The notes under the pieces are model-generated. The model was not told the DNA's origin, did not search any database, and saw nothing but the letters and a program-made list of their open reading frames with translations. The translations under genes were made by a program, and so were the position numbers. Below are positions 9,326 through 17,287 of a stretch of DNA of 64,000 nt, one piece after another. The stretch is from Fuerstiella sp. (GTDB taxonomy: Bacteria; Planctomycetota; Planctomycetia; Planctomycetales; Planctomycetaceae): the NCBI GenBank assembly GCA_022447185.1, contig JAKVAY010000040.1, positions 36,717-100,716 of the forward strand, in the 5' to 3' direction. How positions within the stretch are numbered: the stretch's first letter is position 1; each line of letters begins with the position of its first letter.

Positions 9326-9346
9326 CAGTAAAATTTTTTCTTACTG
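9326..9346. terminator. Nested hairpin between convergent Hsp70 and glgA genes
   Basis: An inner stem CAGTAA (9326-9331) pairs with TTACTG (9341-9346) around a T-rich loop. An outer stem GACGGCCG (9309-9316) pairs with CGGCCGTC (9348-9355). It spans the 3' ends of two convergent genes and overlaps the glgA stop codon, so it could end transcription from either side. The T run lies inside the loop rather than after the stem. Confidence 0.35.
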
Positions 9347-10864
9347 GCGGCCGTCTTTGTCACGTTCGTGACGGCGTTCGAGTGCCTGGTGGTAAACTTC
9401 GACATATCGCTTTGCGCTTCGGGACCACGACCAGTCACTCGACATACCGGCGTGGACAATTTGTTTCCATACGGCCGGTTGCCTGAAGGTCGTTAATGCG
9501 CGTTCAATGGTTTCCGCCAACCGGACACTGCAGTACTCGCCGAAGACGAAACCCGTAGCTGATCTGTCCGCCAGTGTTTCTTCGTCTGTATCCGTCACGG
9601 AATCGGCCAATCCCCCAACACGCCTGACCACCGGCACTGTCCCGTAACGCTGGCTGTACATTTGATTCAGACCACACGGTTCGAAACGGCTTGGCATCAG
9701 AAACACATCGGAACCGGCTTCAATCTGGTGGGCCAGACTGTCATCGAAGCCAATCACGACGGCCACGCGCGATCGAAATCGTTCCGCCAGTCGCCGAAGT
9801 TGATCCTCGTATCGCAAATCTCCTGTTCCAAGAATCACGAACTGCAGATCCTGAGACAGAATACGATCTGATGCTTCCACGATCAGATCGAATCCTTTCT
9901 GATCCGAAATTCGGGACACCATTCCGAACAGCGGCACGTCGCTTCGCACGGGCAGGTTCATTCGTTGCTGAATATGTTCTTTGCAGACCGATTTTCCAGG
10001 TTGAGGTTTCCCAGCCGAGAAATGCGCACTGAGGTGGCGATCGGTGTTTGGATTCCAGATGGTCTGGTCGATCCCGTTGAGAATCCCGGTGAGATCCGAA
10101 CGTCGATGCCTCAGCAGCCCGTCAAGACCACAACCCCCCTCGGGTGTGCAGATCTCTTTCGCATACGTCGGACTGACCGTTGTTACCTGATCCGCCATGG
10201 CGATACCGGTCTTGAGCAGGTTCAAATCCCCATGGTGTTCCATGTGATGCATGGAGAAGTACTGCCAGTCCATACTGGTGAGCGGCATGTCGAGGTGCCA
10301 GAACTGTCCCTGAAACGACATATTGTGAATCGTCATTACAGATGCGGCATTTTCGAAACCCGGCCGGTCGGCAAACTGAGAGTGCAGCAGTGCAGGAATC
10401 AGCGCTGTCTGCCAGTCATTACAGTGAAGAATGTCCGGACGCAGGACCATTTGACTGCAGATCTCCAAAACAGCACGACTGAAGAAGCAGAAACGTTCAC
10501 AGTTGTCCTCGTATCCAACTCCATCTTCCATGTACAACTGCGGACGATTGAAGTAACGACCCTGAGCCAGCAGCAGAACTTTGACGCGAGATTCCGGTAG
10601 TTTCGCCCAGCGGACAGCACCCTCTACAGTCTCACCAACCATATTGACACTGAAGCGAATCCCGGTATTCGTGACTTCCGGCAAAAGACTGCTGCGACTG
10701 CCCCGAACGGCTGCATAGTCCGGAAGAATGATGGTGACATCATGACCCTGTTTATCGAGCGCACGCGCCAGAGCGGTTGTCACGTCAGCCAGACCACCGG
10801 TCTTGAACCAGGGGACTGCTTCTGACACTGCCAGCACGATTCGAAGACGGTTAAATGGAATCAT
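9341..10864 (-). CDS. glgA: Glycogen synthase (ADP-glucose type, GT5)
   Basis: A 507-residue GT5 glycosyltransferase that transfers glucose from ADP-glucose to the non-reducing end of an alpha-1,4-glucan. The N-terminal KTGGLADV motif (Lys21 onward) binds the sugar nucleotide. The N-terminal Rossmann half carries ILHCNDWQTALIP and MTIHNMSFQGQFW. The C-terminal half has GILNGIDQTIWNP, MVSRISDQKGFDL and the acceptor/donor signature MPSRFEPCGLNQMYSQRYGTVPVVRRVGGL. Length fits the family (about 480-520). Most bacterial GlgA have KTGGLGDV, so the Ala is a small variation. No other glycogen gene is adjacent. The nearby epimerase could feed nucleotide sugar metabolism, but the genes are not in an operon. 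Confidence 0.95.
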   Translation of the reverse strand: MIPFNRLRIVLAVSEAVPWFKTGGLADVTTALARALDKQGHDVTIILPDYAAVRGSRSSLLPEVTNTGIRFSVNMVGETVEGAVRWAKLPESRVKVLLLAQGRYFNRPQLYMEDGVGYEDNCERFCFFSRAVLEICSQMVLRPDILHCNDWQTALIPALLHSQFADRPGFENAASVMTIHNMSFQGQFWHLDMPLTSMDWQYFSMHHMEHHGDLNLLKTGIAMADQVTTVSPTYAKEICTPEGGCGLDGLLRHRRSDLTGILNGIDQTIWNPNTDRHLSAHFSAGKPQPGKSVCKEHIQQRMNLPVRSDVPLFGMVSRISDQKGFDLIVEASDRILSQDLQFVILGTGDLRYEDQLRRLAERFRSRVAVVIGFDDSLAHQIEAGSDVFLMPSRFEPCGLNQMYSQRYGTVPVVRRVGGLADSVTDTDEETLADRSATGFVFGEYCSVRLAETIERALTTFRQPAVWKQIVHAGMSSDWSWSRSAKRYVEVYHQALERRHERDKDGRQ

Positions 10865-11166
10865 GGCTGTAACCGGGAAAGTCCCGCGCGTTCCTGAAAT
10901 ACTTCAACCGTATGTGGCTGACGACAGGCAGGCAACGATACTCATTCAATCACACGTTGGCGTCGTCACGGACAGAAAATCACATGAATTGCGACCGGTT
11001 GATCGGCTGCCCAGCCACTTCAACACATAGCAATGCAGTCGATAGCGTTGATCACCCGTTACTCCTGCGGCCGCAGGAGTTTAATCTGAAACACGCGAAT
11101 TCACGTACCGCGGTTCTTCTCAGAATCCATCCACCAGCTCTGGACAGGCCGATTCAGTCCTCAGAC
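10865..11166. other. Intergenic region with perfect 20-bp palindrome
   Basis: Lies between the end of the ACT-domain gene and the start of glgA, both on the minus strand. No gene is supported. It contains a perfect palindrome at 11061-11080, listed separately, and should hold the glgA promoter. Confidence 0.4.
11061..11080. terminator. Perfect 20-bp palindrome, possible terminator or binding site
   Basis: The two 10-base halves, ACTCCTGCGG and CCGCAGGAGT, are exact reverse complements with no spacer, centred on a GCGGCCGC core. On the plus strand it is followed by TTTAAT. It lies about 87 bp downstream of the minus-strand ACT gene, where a terminator for the lptB-ACT unit would be expected, but the minus strand has no T tract after it. 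A dimeric protein-binding site is an equal possibility. Confidence 0.4.
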
Positions 11167-11679
11167 TTAGCCAAAGTACTCGTCGTACTCCAGTAAATCG
11201 TCTTCGGTCACAAGATCATAGTTCTGCTCTTTGAGCACTCGAAGGGCTTCATCGATGTTGTCCACATAGACCGCAATCGATCCACGTCCGTCACGGCGAT
11301 ACATCAGCGGATACACATACTGCACATTCAACTCTGCCGACATCAGGCCACTGCAGACGCTCGTATGTGGCTGGTCCGTCTCCGGCAACAGGACACCAAT
11401 CACATCCGTTTCGAACATCGTCAGTCCTGAAAACTCCAGCAACTCGCGTGAGCGTTCGTAATTGTTGGTGATCAGTCGGGCGATGGAACAGTCCGCTGAA
11501 TCGACAATCGACAGTCCGATGATCTTCAAATCAGAACGTTCAACGCGGCGCAGCATATTCTGCAGAGCACCGACTTTGTTCTCCATGAACAGTCCAAACT
11601 GCCGCAGGCAGGGCCAGTCCCGACCACGTGACGTCAATGGTTCGACCGGCGCATCATCACCAAATTTCGAACTCATCAT
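11167..11679 (-). CDS. ACT-domain regulatory protein
   Basis: A 170-residue protein with two ACT-like halves. The first, at about 25-95, begins with LFMENKVGALQNMLRRVE, a typical ACT beta1-alpha1 segment, and contains GLSIVDSADCSIARLI. The second, at about 100-160, has LLPETDQPHTSVCSGLMSAE and a YPLMYRRDGRGSIAVYVDN strand. ACT domains bind amino acids and control enzymes or act as stand-alone regulators; no catalytic domain is attached. The start overlaps the stop of the LptB-type gene (ATGATGA), so the two are translationally coupled, an unexpected partnership. It resembles acetolactate-synthase small-subunit ACT domains in general pattern, but no large subunit is nearby. The ligand is unknown. 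Confidence 0.8.
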   Translation of the reverse strand: MMSSKFGDDAPVEPLTSRGRDWPCLRQFGLFMENKVGALQNMLRRVERSDLKIIGLSIVDSADCSIARLITNNYERSRELLEFSGLTMFETDVIGVLLPETDQPHTSVCSGLMSAELNVQYVYPLMYRRDGRGSIAVYVDNIDEALRVLKEQNYDLVTEDDLLEYDEYFG

Positions 11680-12440
11680 CCCGCCTTCCGAAACAAATTC
11701 CGACTATCAATGATTGATTCGGCATCGAAGCGTTTGCCAAAGTAACTTGAAATTGCGTCGGAATCATTCAGCACCGTTTCCGCATTACCGGATACGATAA
11801 CCTGACCGTCACAAATGATGTAACTGCGGTCAGCAATGGTCAGGAGTTCACGCTCGCGATGGTCTGTCATCAGTATCGCGATGCCCTGATTCTTCAGGTT
11901 TCGAATAATGTCCTGAATACTGTGGATTGTGGTTGGATCGATTCCGGTGAATGGTTCATCCAACAGTATAATTTCCGGATCACTAGCCAGTGATCTGGCA
12001 ATCTCCAGCCGACGGCGTTCCCCACCGGACAGAGATCCGGATCGTTGACGTGCCTTTGCCTCCAGACCAAAATCATCGAGCAGCTGTTCAACACGTTCTT
12101 TAGCTTCGAACCGACTCTGTCCCCGAAGCTCGAGTATGGCAAAGATGTTCTCTTCCACAGACAGCCGCGAAAATATACTTTGCTCCTGTGGCAAATAGCC
12201 CAGGCCGTGCTGTGCGCGGAGATACATTGGCCAGCGTGTGACATCAGTTCCACGGAGTACGATTCGTCCCTCCGTCGGTGCAATCAGTCCGCACGCCATC
12301 CGAAAAGTCGTACTCTTTCCAGCACCATTCGGTCCCAGTAGTCCGACAATCTCTCCAGGTTCCACGTCAAAATCGACGCCATCGACCGCTCGCTTGCCTG
12401 GGTAATCTTTAACAAGTCCTTCGCAGCGCAACAGTGACAT
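11676..12440 (-). CDS. lptB: LPS export ABC transporter ATP-binding protein LptB
   Basis: A 254-residue ABC ATPase. Walker A is GPNGAGKST (about 35-43), followed by a Q-loop region with YLPQEQSIFSRLSVEENI, the signature LSGGERRRLEIAR, Walker B with DEPFTGIDP, and a TDH switch histidine. The sequence around the Q-loop (LPQExSIFxxLSVEENI) is characteristic of LptB, the ATPase that powers extraction of lipopolysaccharide from the inner membrane with LptF/G. Planctomycetes have an outer membrane, so this role fits. LptC, LptA and LptFG are not in the window. It follows the signal peptidase genes on the same strand (62 bp gap) and overlaps the ACT gene. A related branched-chain amino acid ATPase is less likely given the Q-loop. 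Confidence 0.88.
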   Translation of the reverse strand: MSLLRCEGLVKDYPGKRAVDGVDFDVEPGEIVGLLGPNGAGKSTTFRMACGLIAPTEGRIVLRGTDVTRWPMYLRAQHGLGYLPQEQSIFSRLSVEENIFAILELRGQSRFEAKERVEQLLDDFGLEAKARQRSGSLSGGERRRLEIARSLASDPEIILLDEPFTGIDPTTIHSIQDIIRNLKNQGIAILMTDHRERELLTIADRSYIICDGQVIVSGNAETVLNDSDAISSYFGKRFDAESIIDSRNLFRKAG

Positions 12441-12502
12441 ATGAGATTCCTTCTCGCGGGCCGCACCAGGTGACCTTGCGGCGATATCTGCCTCAGAATC
12501 TG

Positions 12503-14410
12503 TCAGCGAATTTTCTTCATTCGTGACAGGTTCGGATAAAACGGAAATCGGTAACTGGGGTAATCGATCGTAACACCGGTTAGTTTCCCCGATCGTTCGT
12601 CGTAGTGGTGCTTTTTATGATTTGTCACTGTAAACCCCTGTCCTCCGTTCAAAAACGGAACTCCATGCGGCCAAAAGACATACAATGCTTTTCCGATCAG
12701 GTCATTTTCGTTAACCGCATATCGGTGCCCCTCCACACCCCACCGCGGGCGGTTATAGAAATCAAACAGCCGGCTGTCTTTGCTGCGCGGAGAGTTGTCA
12801 CCAAACATCAGATATTCGTCGTCGTTCAATTTGTATTCTGAGTAACTTCCGTAACGTCTGTGGGATTCTTGGGCTTCTGTATAATAGTGTTCCGCCCAGG
12901 CTTCCGGATCTTCCAGCTTCCGATGAAGAGCCCAGGGGCTGCCGACTTCCTGCGACCGGGACGTGACGTCGCCGCCGGCAGATGTAAAGCTTTCATCCTG
13001 CGAAAACTGGTAGGCATCATTGCGATAGTAGATGTCTCGCTGAAGCACCAGGTCGCTCACGATCACCTGAGTGTTGCGCACTGCAATCCCGCTCGGAACC
13101 GTATCGGCTTCGCCTGGTCGAATTAACGGCACGTCACCGTAGGCCTGATGAATCAACAACGGTTGATTAAATTTCACAAGATCGCCGTCGATCCATAACA
13201 GAATTCGATTGTCCACATTGGCGAAACTGATTTCCCAGGAACCAGCTCCCTGGATATCGCTGACAGCCGTCGCCAGCACTTTTGGACGTTCACCATCCCG
13301 ATCGTGAAGACGATTCACCTGGGTTATCTCAATATTTCCACTGACAGGATCGATGACACACCCGAATGTATCTGGCCCCTCGATCAGTTCCAGCCGAATT
13401 GCAGAATCGGTGGCGGTCTCGATCACGTCCAGTGTGCAGTTGATTGTCAGATCGCCAACCCAGTAAACGTCTGAACTAAAACTGTCGTATCCTCTGTGTC
13501 GATCCGCCGCATTAGCAACGTTGAACCCGCAATAGTCGGAAATCAAGGACGCTCGAGGTGACTCGATCCGACCGCTGGCCGCATCGTTCCAGTCTTGCTC
13601 CGACGGCACAATATGGCGATATCGGATCCAGTGCCACCGGTCGTCATCGGCGTTTGCAGTGTATTCACGAGTCACACGATCAGCCGTCCAGGCGTTTCGC
13701 GATTCCAACCACCCCGAGACGGACGATGGATCATCCGGTGAGTGAATCGATGGTGCCCAGCGTTCGTGGAAACCAGCGTCCACAAGATCGCGCGGGGGAT
13801 AACGATCGTCATACACAAGCAGCTGGATATCCTTTTGGGTTGCCGGATCGTCCTTTCGCAGCATCTGCCAGGATTCCTCTTCAGCCCGACGCATCCACAA
13901 ATTGCCCTGACGAATGCGAATCGTTTCACCAGGAAGTCCGACCAGTCGCTTGATGTAGTTGACATGACCTTCTTCAGGATTCTTAAACACCACCACGTCA
14001 AAGCGATCGTATCCTGTCACCTGCTTGCTAACGATGATGCGGTCGCCGTTGAAAACCGGCGCGTGAAAGGCGTCAACTTCCCGTCGGCAGTTGGGGCACA
14101 GAGTTTTGTCGATGCGAAACTCCGACCGCACGTAACCGGTGGAATCATTGAGTTCCGTAGACGCACCCACCCGAAATTCGAACTGACAACTGGGACACGT
14201 GAGTTCCTTATGTCGACCGTACAGTGTTGGCGCCATTGATCCCGTGGGAATCACGTACGCTTCTGCCTGAAATGTTTTGAACAGAAATGCGAGCGCGAAT
14301 GCAATTGCAATCGATTCGACTGTCTCCCGGACACCACCATCCTTTTGTTTGCTCGGCTTCGAACGGTCTTCCACTTCACCCGAGTGTTTTCTGTGTTTCT
14401 TCTTTGACAT
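12503..14410 (-). CDS. lepB: Signal peptidase I with zinc ribbon and large LamG-like insertion (copy 1)
   Basis: The start is taken at the ATG at 14410, just before a basic KKKHRKH tail and the membrane helix (about 31-46); the frame extends to 14566. The serine/lysine dyad of type I signal peptidase is present: PTGSMAPTL with Ser58, and YIKRLVGLPGE with Lys154, plus the FGDNSPRSKDSR box near the C-terminus. Cys72/Cys75 and Cys105/Cys108 form a zinc-ribbon-like insertion directly after the Ser box. Between the Lys box and the last box lies about 370 residues instead of the usual ~100, including a jelly-roll/LamG-like stretch (DLTINCTLDV onward). The product (about 635 residues) is more than twice E. 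coli length. It lies next to a second copy of the same design. It should cleave exported preproteins at the periplasmic face. Confidence 0.9.
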   Translation of the reverse strand: MSKKKHRKHSGEVEDRSKPSKQKDGGVRETVESIAIAFALAFLFKTFQAEAYVIPTGSMAPTLYGRHKELTCPSCQFEFRVGASTELNDSTGYVRSEFRIDKTLCPNCRREVDAFHAPVFNGDRIIVSKQVTGYDRFDVVVFKNPEEGHVNYIKRLVGLPGETIRIRQGNLWMRRAEEESWQMLRKDDPATQKDIQLLVYDDRYPPRDLVDAGFHERWAPSIHSPDDPSSVSGWLESRNAWTADRVTREYTANADDDRWHWIRYRHIVPSEQDWNDAASGRIESPRASLISDYCGFNVANAADRHRGYDSFSSDVYWVGDLTINCTLDVIETATDSAIRLELIEGPDTFGCVIDPVSGNIEITQVNRLHDRDGERPKVLATAVSDIQGAGSWEISFANVDNRILLWIDGDLVKFNQPLLIHQAYGDVPLIRPGEADTVPSGIAVRNTQVIVSDLVLQRDIYYRNDAYQFSQDESFTSAGGDVTSRSQEVGSPWALHRKLEDPEAWAEHYYTEAQESHRRYGSYSEYKLNDDEYLMFGDNSPRSKDSRLFDFYNRPRWGVEGHRYAVNENDLIGKALYVFWPHGVPFLNGGQGFTVTNHKKHHYDERSGKLTGVTIDYPSYRFPFYPNLSRMKKIR

Positions 14411-14577
14411 GGAATTTCTGCCGTGAGGGCCAATTCTGCTTCTGTATCCAGGCGTCAGACTCTTTCGAAAAACAAGCCGTCGCTTTCCGTGAAGCCACGC
14501 GCAAACACACTCGTCCTGCACAATTGGAGAATCCGTCGAATGAATACCAGGATCCTGCTGAATCACGATGAGCAGGG

Positions 14578-16287
14578 TTATTGAATGTAGCGAATTCGCT
14601 GAAAATCCGGTATCCGGATCGAAATCTCTCGGTTTCCAAGCCTCAAACGGCCCGGACGTGATGGCAGATGGACGACAAACGGCTTACCAACCAGTAATCG
14701 ATGCGGCACAAACGGTTTTTCCCATGAGCGGCTGTCGTAGGAAACCGGGCTGTTGTCTCCCTGAACAAAATACGAATCCGCTGCTATCTCACACGTCGCT
14801 TTTACGGCGTGCCTGCCACGGCCCTGTGTGTAATAGACGTCACGAAACATCTGAAGATCACCGATGTGAACCCGCCCGCCTGTTATGCTTAGCCGGAATC
14901 TTTGCTGACGCTGAACAACTTCTGCAGCAACCTCAGCTGCCTCTCCTGACAAAGGAACCTGAGACACCAAAGTTGATTTTGTCGCCGGAATAGCTTCCGG
15001 AGCCGGCAAATCAAGTGGGCGAAACGCCTTTTCACCATCGATCGCGACCATTAGCCGTCGATCAAAGTTCGACGCTTCAATTTCAAGCTGGCTCCCTAAA
15101 GGGCCCAAACTGGCCGTTCTGAGAACCTCATCAGACCCTTCGGCGGTGAGCTCAATCCGTCGCGTCTCCATGTTCAGCCGAACCAGATAGAGCTGCCCCC
15201 CCACCGGAATAGAAATTGTAATTTGACTCGGTGGTGAATCGATCGAAATCGTCGTCCTTAGCATCATATCTGCCACCGCGTTCTCCGAAGATGTTACCGC
15301 CGCATTGTAACCATAATGATCCGTCACCGGTGCCAAATGCGAAAGAGCAGCCAGACGATAGATCGCTCTGCGGAAGATATCGTTCGTTGCGCTGGTCATG
15401 AGATCCCGCTGCATCTCGTCCGGCATGACGCCGTGGCACCGCAGAACCTGAGCATCTTCATCAAAATCAAGGCGACGAGCCCAGGAAACGGGGATCCCCT
15501 GGAACCGATGAAGGAAATCCGTCCAGTCGGGGTAAGCATCCTTCTTCGACAGTGGTGTTTCGACCGTGTGGTTCCCTCCAAACCATCTCCAGTGTCGAAA
15601 TGACAAAACGTTTTCAGTTGCCGGCATGCCGTTCCCGGAGCAGTACAGTGTACCCGCATGTACATTCCAGTTTCCGTCCAGTCGCCATGGAAGTTCCCAG
15701 GCGGGGTCATCCGGAACATGACGGAGGTCGGCTATCAGAATTCGCATATTCCGCTGGGTCGGCAGATCTTTGCGTGCAATCCGGCCATTGATGAAAACAT
15801 CGCCATCCATCACAAGCAACTGTTCGCCCGGCAGCCCAACCACACGTTTCACATAGGCTTCGCTGGGTGACTCCGGATTACAGAATACGACCGGCTCCCA
15901 TCGGCGCGGACGTCGAAAGTCGAAGACATTTTTGTGGACCAGCAACTGATCACCGTGATTCCGAGGAACCGGCACAATGTCGATGTCGATTTGGCCGCAG
16001 TTTGGACAGGATGCGTACGCTTCCCCAACACTGGACCTGCCCGCAGCAACTGAGCCATCGACAGACTGATCAAAGCGAACTCCACATGCAAAAGCGTATT
16101 GACACGAGGGACACTCAACACGTTTGTGAAATCCCAGAAGCATCGGAGCCATTGACCCTGTCGAGACAAGATACCCCTCCAGGAAGAATCCTCGCAAAAC
16201 GCTGACCGTGATCACAAAGCAAATCGTGAGTTCCGCCATGCTGCGAAACCCCATCTGGTCTTTGGCTTTGTCCGTGGCAACGGCCAT
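14578..16287 (-). CDS. Signal peptidase I with zinc ribbon and large insertion (copy 2)
   Basis: A 569-residue paralogue of the next gene. A membrane helix at about 17-36 is followed by VSTGSMAPML with Ser45. Cys59/Cys62 and Cys94/Cys97 form the zinc-ribbon insertion. AYVKRVVGLPGE supplies Lys147, and VQGDNSPVSYDSRSW is the final conserved box, so all catalytic features are kept. The long insertion between Lys and last box carries a LamG-like segment (TISIDSPPSQITISIPVGGQ region). Copy 1 begins about 170 bp downstream on the same strand. The two may divide preprotein substrates, or one may be adapted to a special secreted class. Sequence divergence between copies is substantial outside the catalytic boxes, so the duplication is old. 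Confidence 0.9.
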   Translation of the reverse strand: MAVATDKAKDQMGFRSMAELTICFVITVSVLRGFFLEGYLVSTGSMAPMLLGFHKRVECPSCQYAFACGVRFDQSVDGSVAAGRSSVGEAYASCPNCGQIDIDIVPVPRNHGDQLLVHKNVFDFRRPRRWEPVVFCNPESPSEAYVKRVVGLPGEQLLVMDGDVFINGRIARKDLPTQRNMRILIADLRHVPDDPAWELPWRLDGNWNVHAGTLYCSGNGMPATENVLSFRHWRWFGGNHTVETPLSKKDAYPDWTDFLHRFQGIPVSWARRLDFDEDAQVLRCHGVMPDEMQRDLMTSATNDIFRRAIYRLAALSHLAPVTDHYGYNAAVTSSENAVADMMLRTTISIDSPPSQITISIPVGGQLYLVRLNMETRRIELTAEGSDEVLRTASLGPLGSQLEIEASNFDRRLMVAIDGEKAFRPLDLPAPEAIPATKSTLVSQVPLSGEAAEVAAEVVQRQQRFRLSITGGRVHIGDLQMFRDVYYTQGRGRHAVKATCEIAADSYFVQGDNSPVSYDSRSWEKPFVPHRLLVGKPFVVHLPSRPGRLRLGNREISIRIPDFQRIRYIQ

Positions 16288-16383
16288 CGTTTACATTGTT
16301 TTGAATTGATTAGGAAGAATCGCTGCAGGATACGGATCGCAACGAGTCAGTCTCCGTCCCGCTCACATCAATAATAGTCGGAA

Positions 16384-17163
16384 CTACGCGGCCTGGTCAT
16401 CAAACCGTTGTGCTGTCGGGATCTCCTGCAGTTCAGCCGTCAATTGCCGGGTCAATGTGATTTCAAGTAGCTCCAGCGCGTCGGCAACCAGCGCTCCATC
16501 CATAACACGGTGATCATACGCAAGTGTAACTCGACATTCACCATTATTGTCGACAGGCCCGAACGTCAGACATCCGGTATGAATAGACGGAGGAATCTGG
16601 ATCTCGGCCCTTTTGCCTGCAAGGGTGGATACGAAGAATGTTCCCAGACGATCGGCCCGGCGTGCCGTGGCGATATGAATGTTCCACCACCAGATCAGAC
16701 GTCGCAACATGGTGGGCAAACTTGCCAGCTTTGTTTGTTTTCGAAATACCGTCGTCACCGGATCGTCTCGAAAACGATCCAGATGCTGCTGAATGATCTC
16801 CAATGACAAAGATTCTGGTTCGTTAATCTGTCCCCAAAACAGCCAGGGTTCATCCTTCCACCGACGATGGACTGTCAGTGTCGCAACATTCACCGGATGT
16901 TGATAAAGATGTGAAACAGGCCATCGATACCACGTTTGCCGTAATTCCGGACACTGCTGCGCCACCAAACCGAACGCACGAATGAACAGAGCCGGCCACG
17001 AAATCCGACACGGAGTATCCGCACGAATTCCTGCCAGCTCACTGAGCCGAAAGATCCTGTCGTGCCCGCACAACGGCACCGAGCGATTAAACCACAGCAG
17101 ATCACACGTCAGGCGTCTGTTGCGAGGCACCCGTAGTCTTCGGCCATTGCCGCTGGTCTCCAT
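16384..17163 (-). CDS. 2-oxoacid dehydrogenase E2-like acyltransferase, catalytic domain only
   Basis: From the ATG at 17163, nine bases after a GGAGG site, the product is about 259 residues (ATG 17169 is a close alternative). The C-terminal YDHRVMDG matches the HxxxDG catalytic motif shared by chloramphenicol acetyltransferase and the E2 catalytic domain. GTFFVSTLAG and HTGCLTFGPV fit preceding strands of that fold. The lipoyl and E1/E3-binding domains of a true E2 are absent, so it cannot serve in a pyruvate dehydrogenase complex as it stands. A TWYRWPVSHLYQHPVNVATLTVHR segment fits the acyl-CoA side of the fold. It may transfer an acyl group to a small molecule or lipid in the envelope. 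The substrate is unknown. Confidence 0.75.
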   Translation of the reverse strand: METSGNGRRLRVPRNRRLTCDLLWFNRSVPLCGHDRIFRLSELAGIRADTPCRISWPALFIRAFGLVAQQCPELRQTWYRWPVSHLYQHPVNVATLTVHRRWKDEPWLFWGQINEPESLSLEIIQQHLDRFRDDPVTTVFRKQTKLASLPTMLRRLIWWWNIHIATARRADRLGTFFVSTLAGKRAEIQIPPSIHTGCLTFGPVDNNGECRVTLAYDHRVMDGALVADALELLEITLTRQLTAELQEIPTAQRFDDQAA

Positions 17164-17287
17164 CACCATATCCCTCCGTGAATGAACATCCGCAGCATAG
17201 CAAACCAAACGGGATCCGAAGAGTTCCATTTGCGGGAGAATGTCAGAGGAGACAGTTCATCAGTTGCACCAGTCTGAGAGGAGCCAA

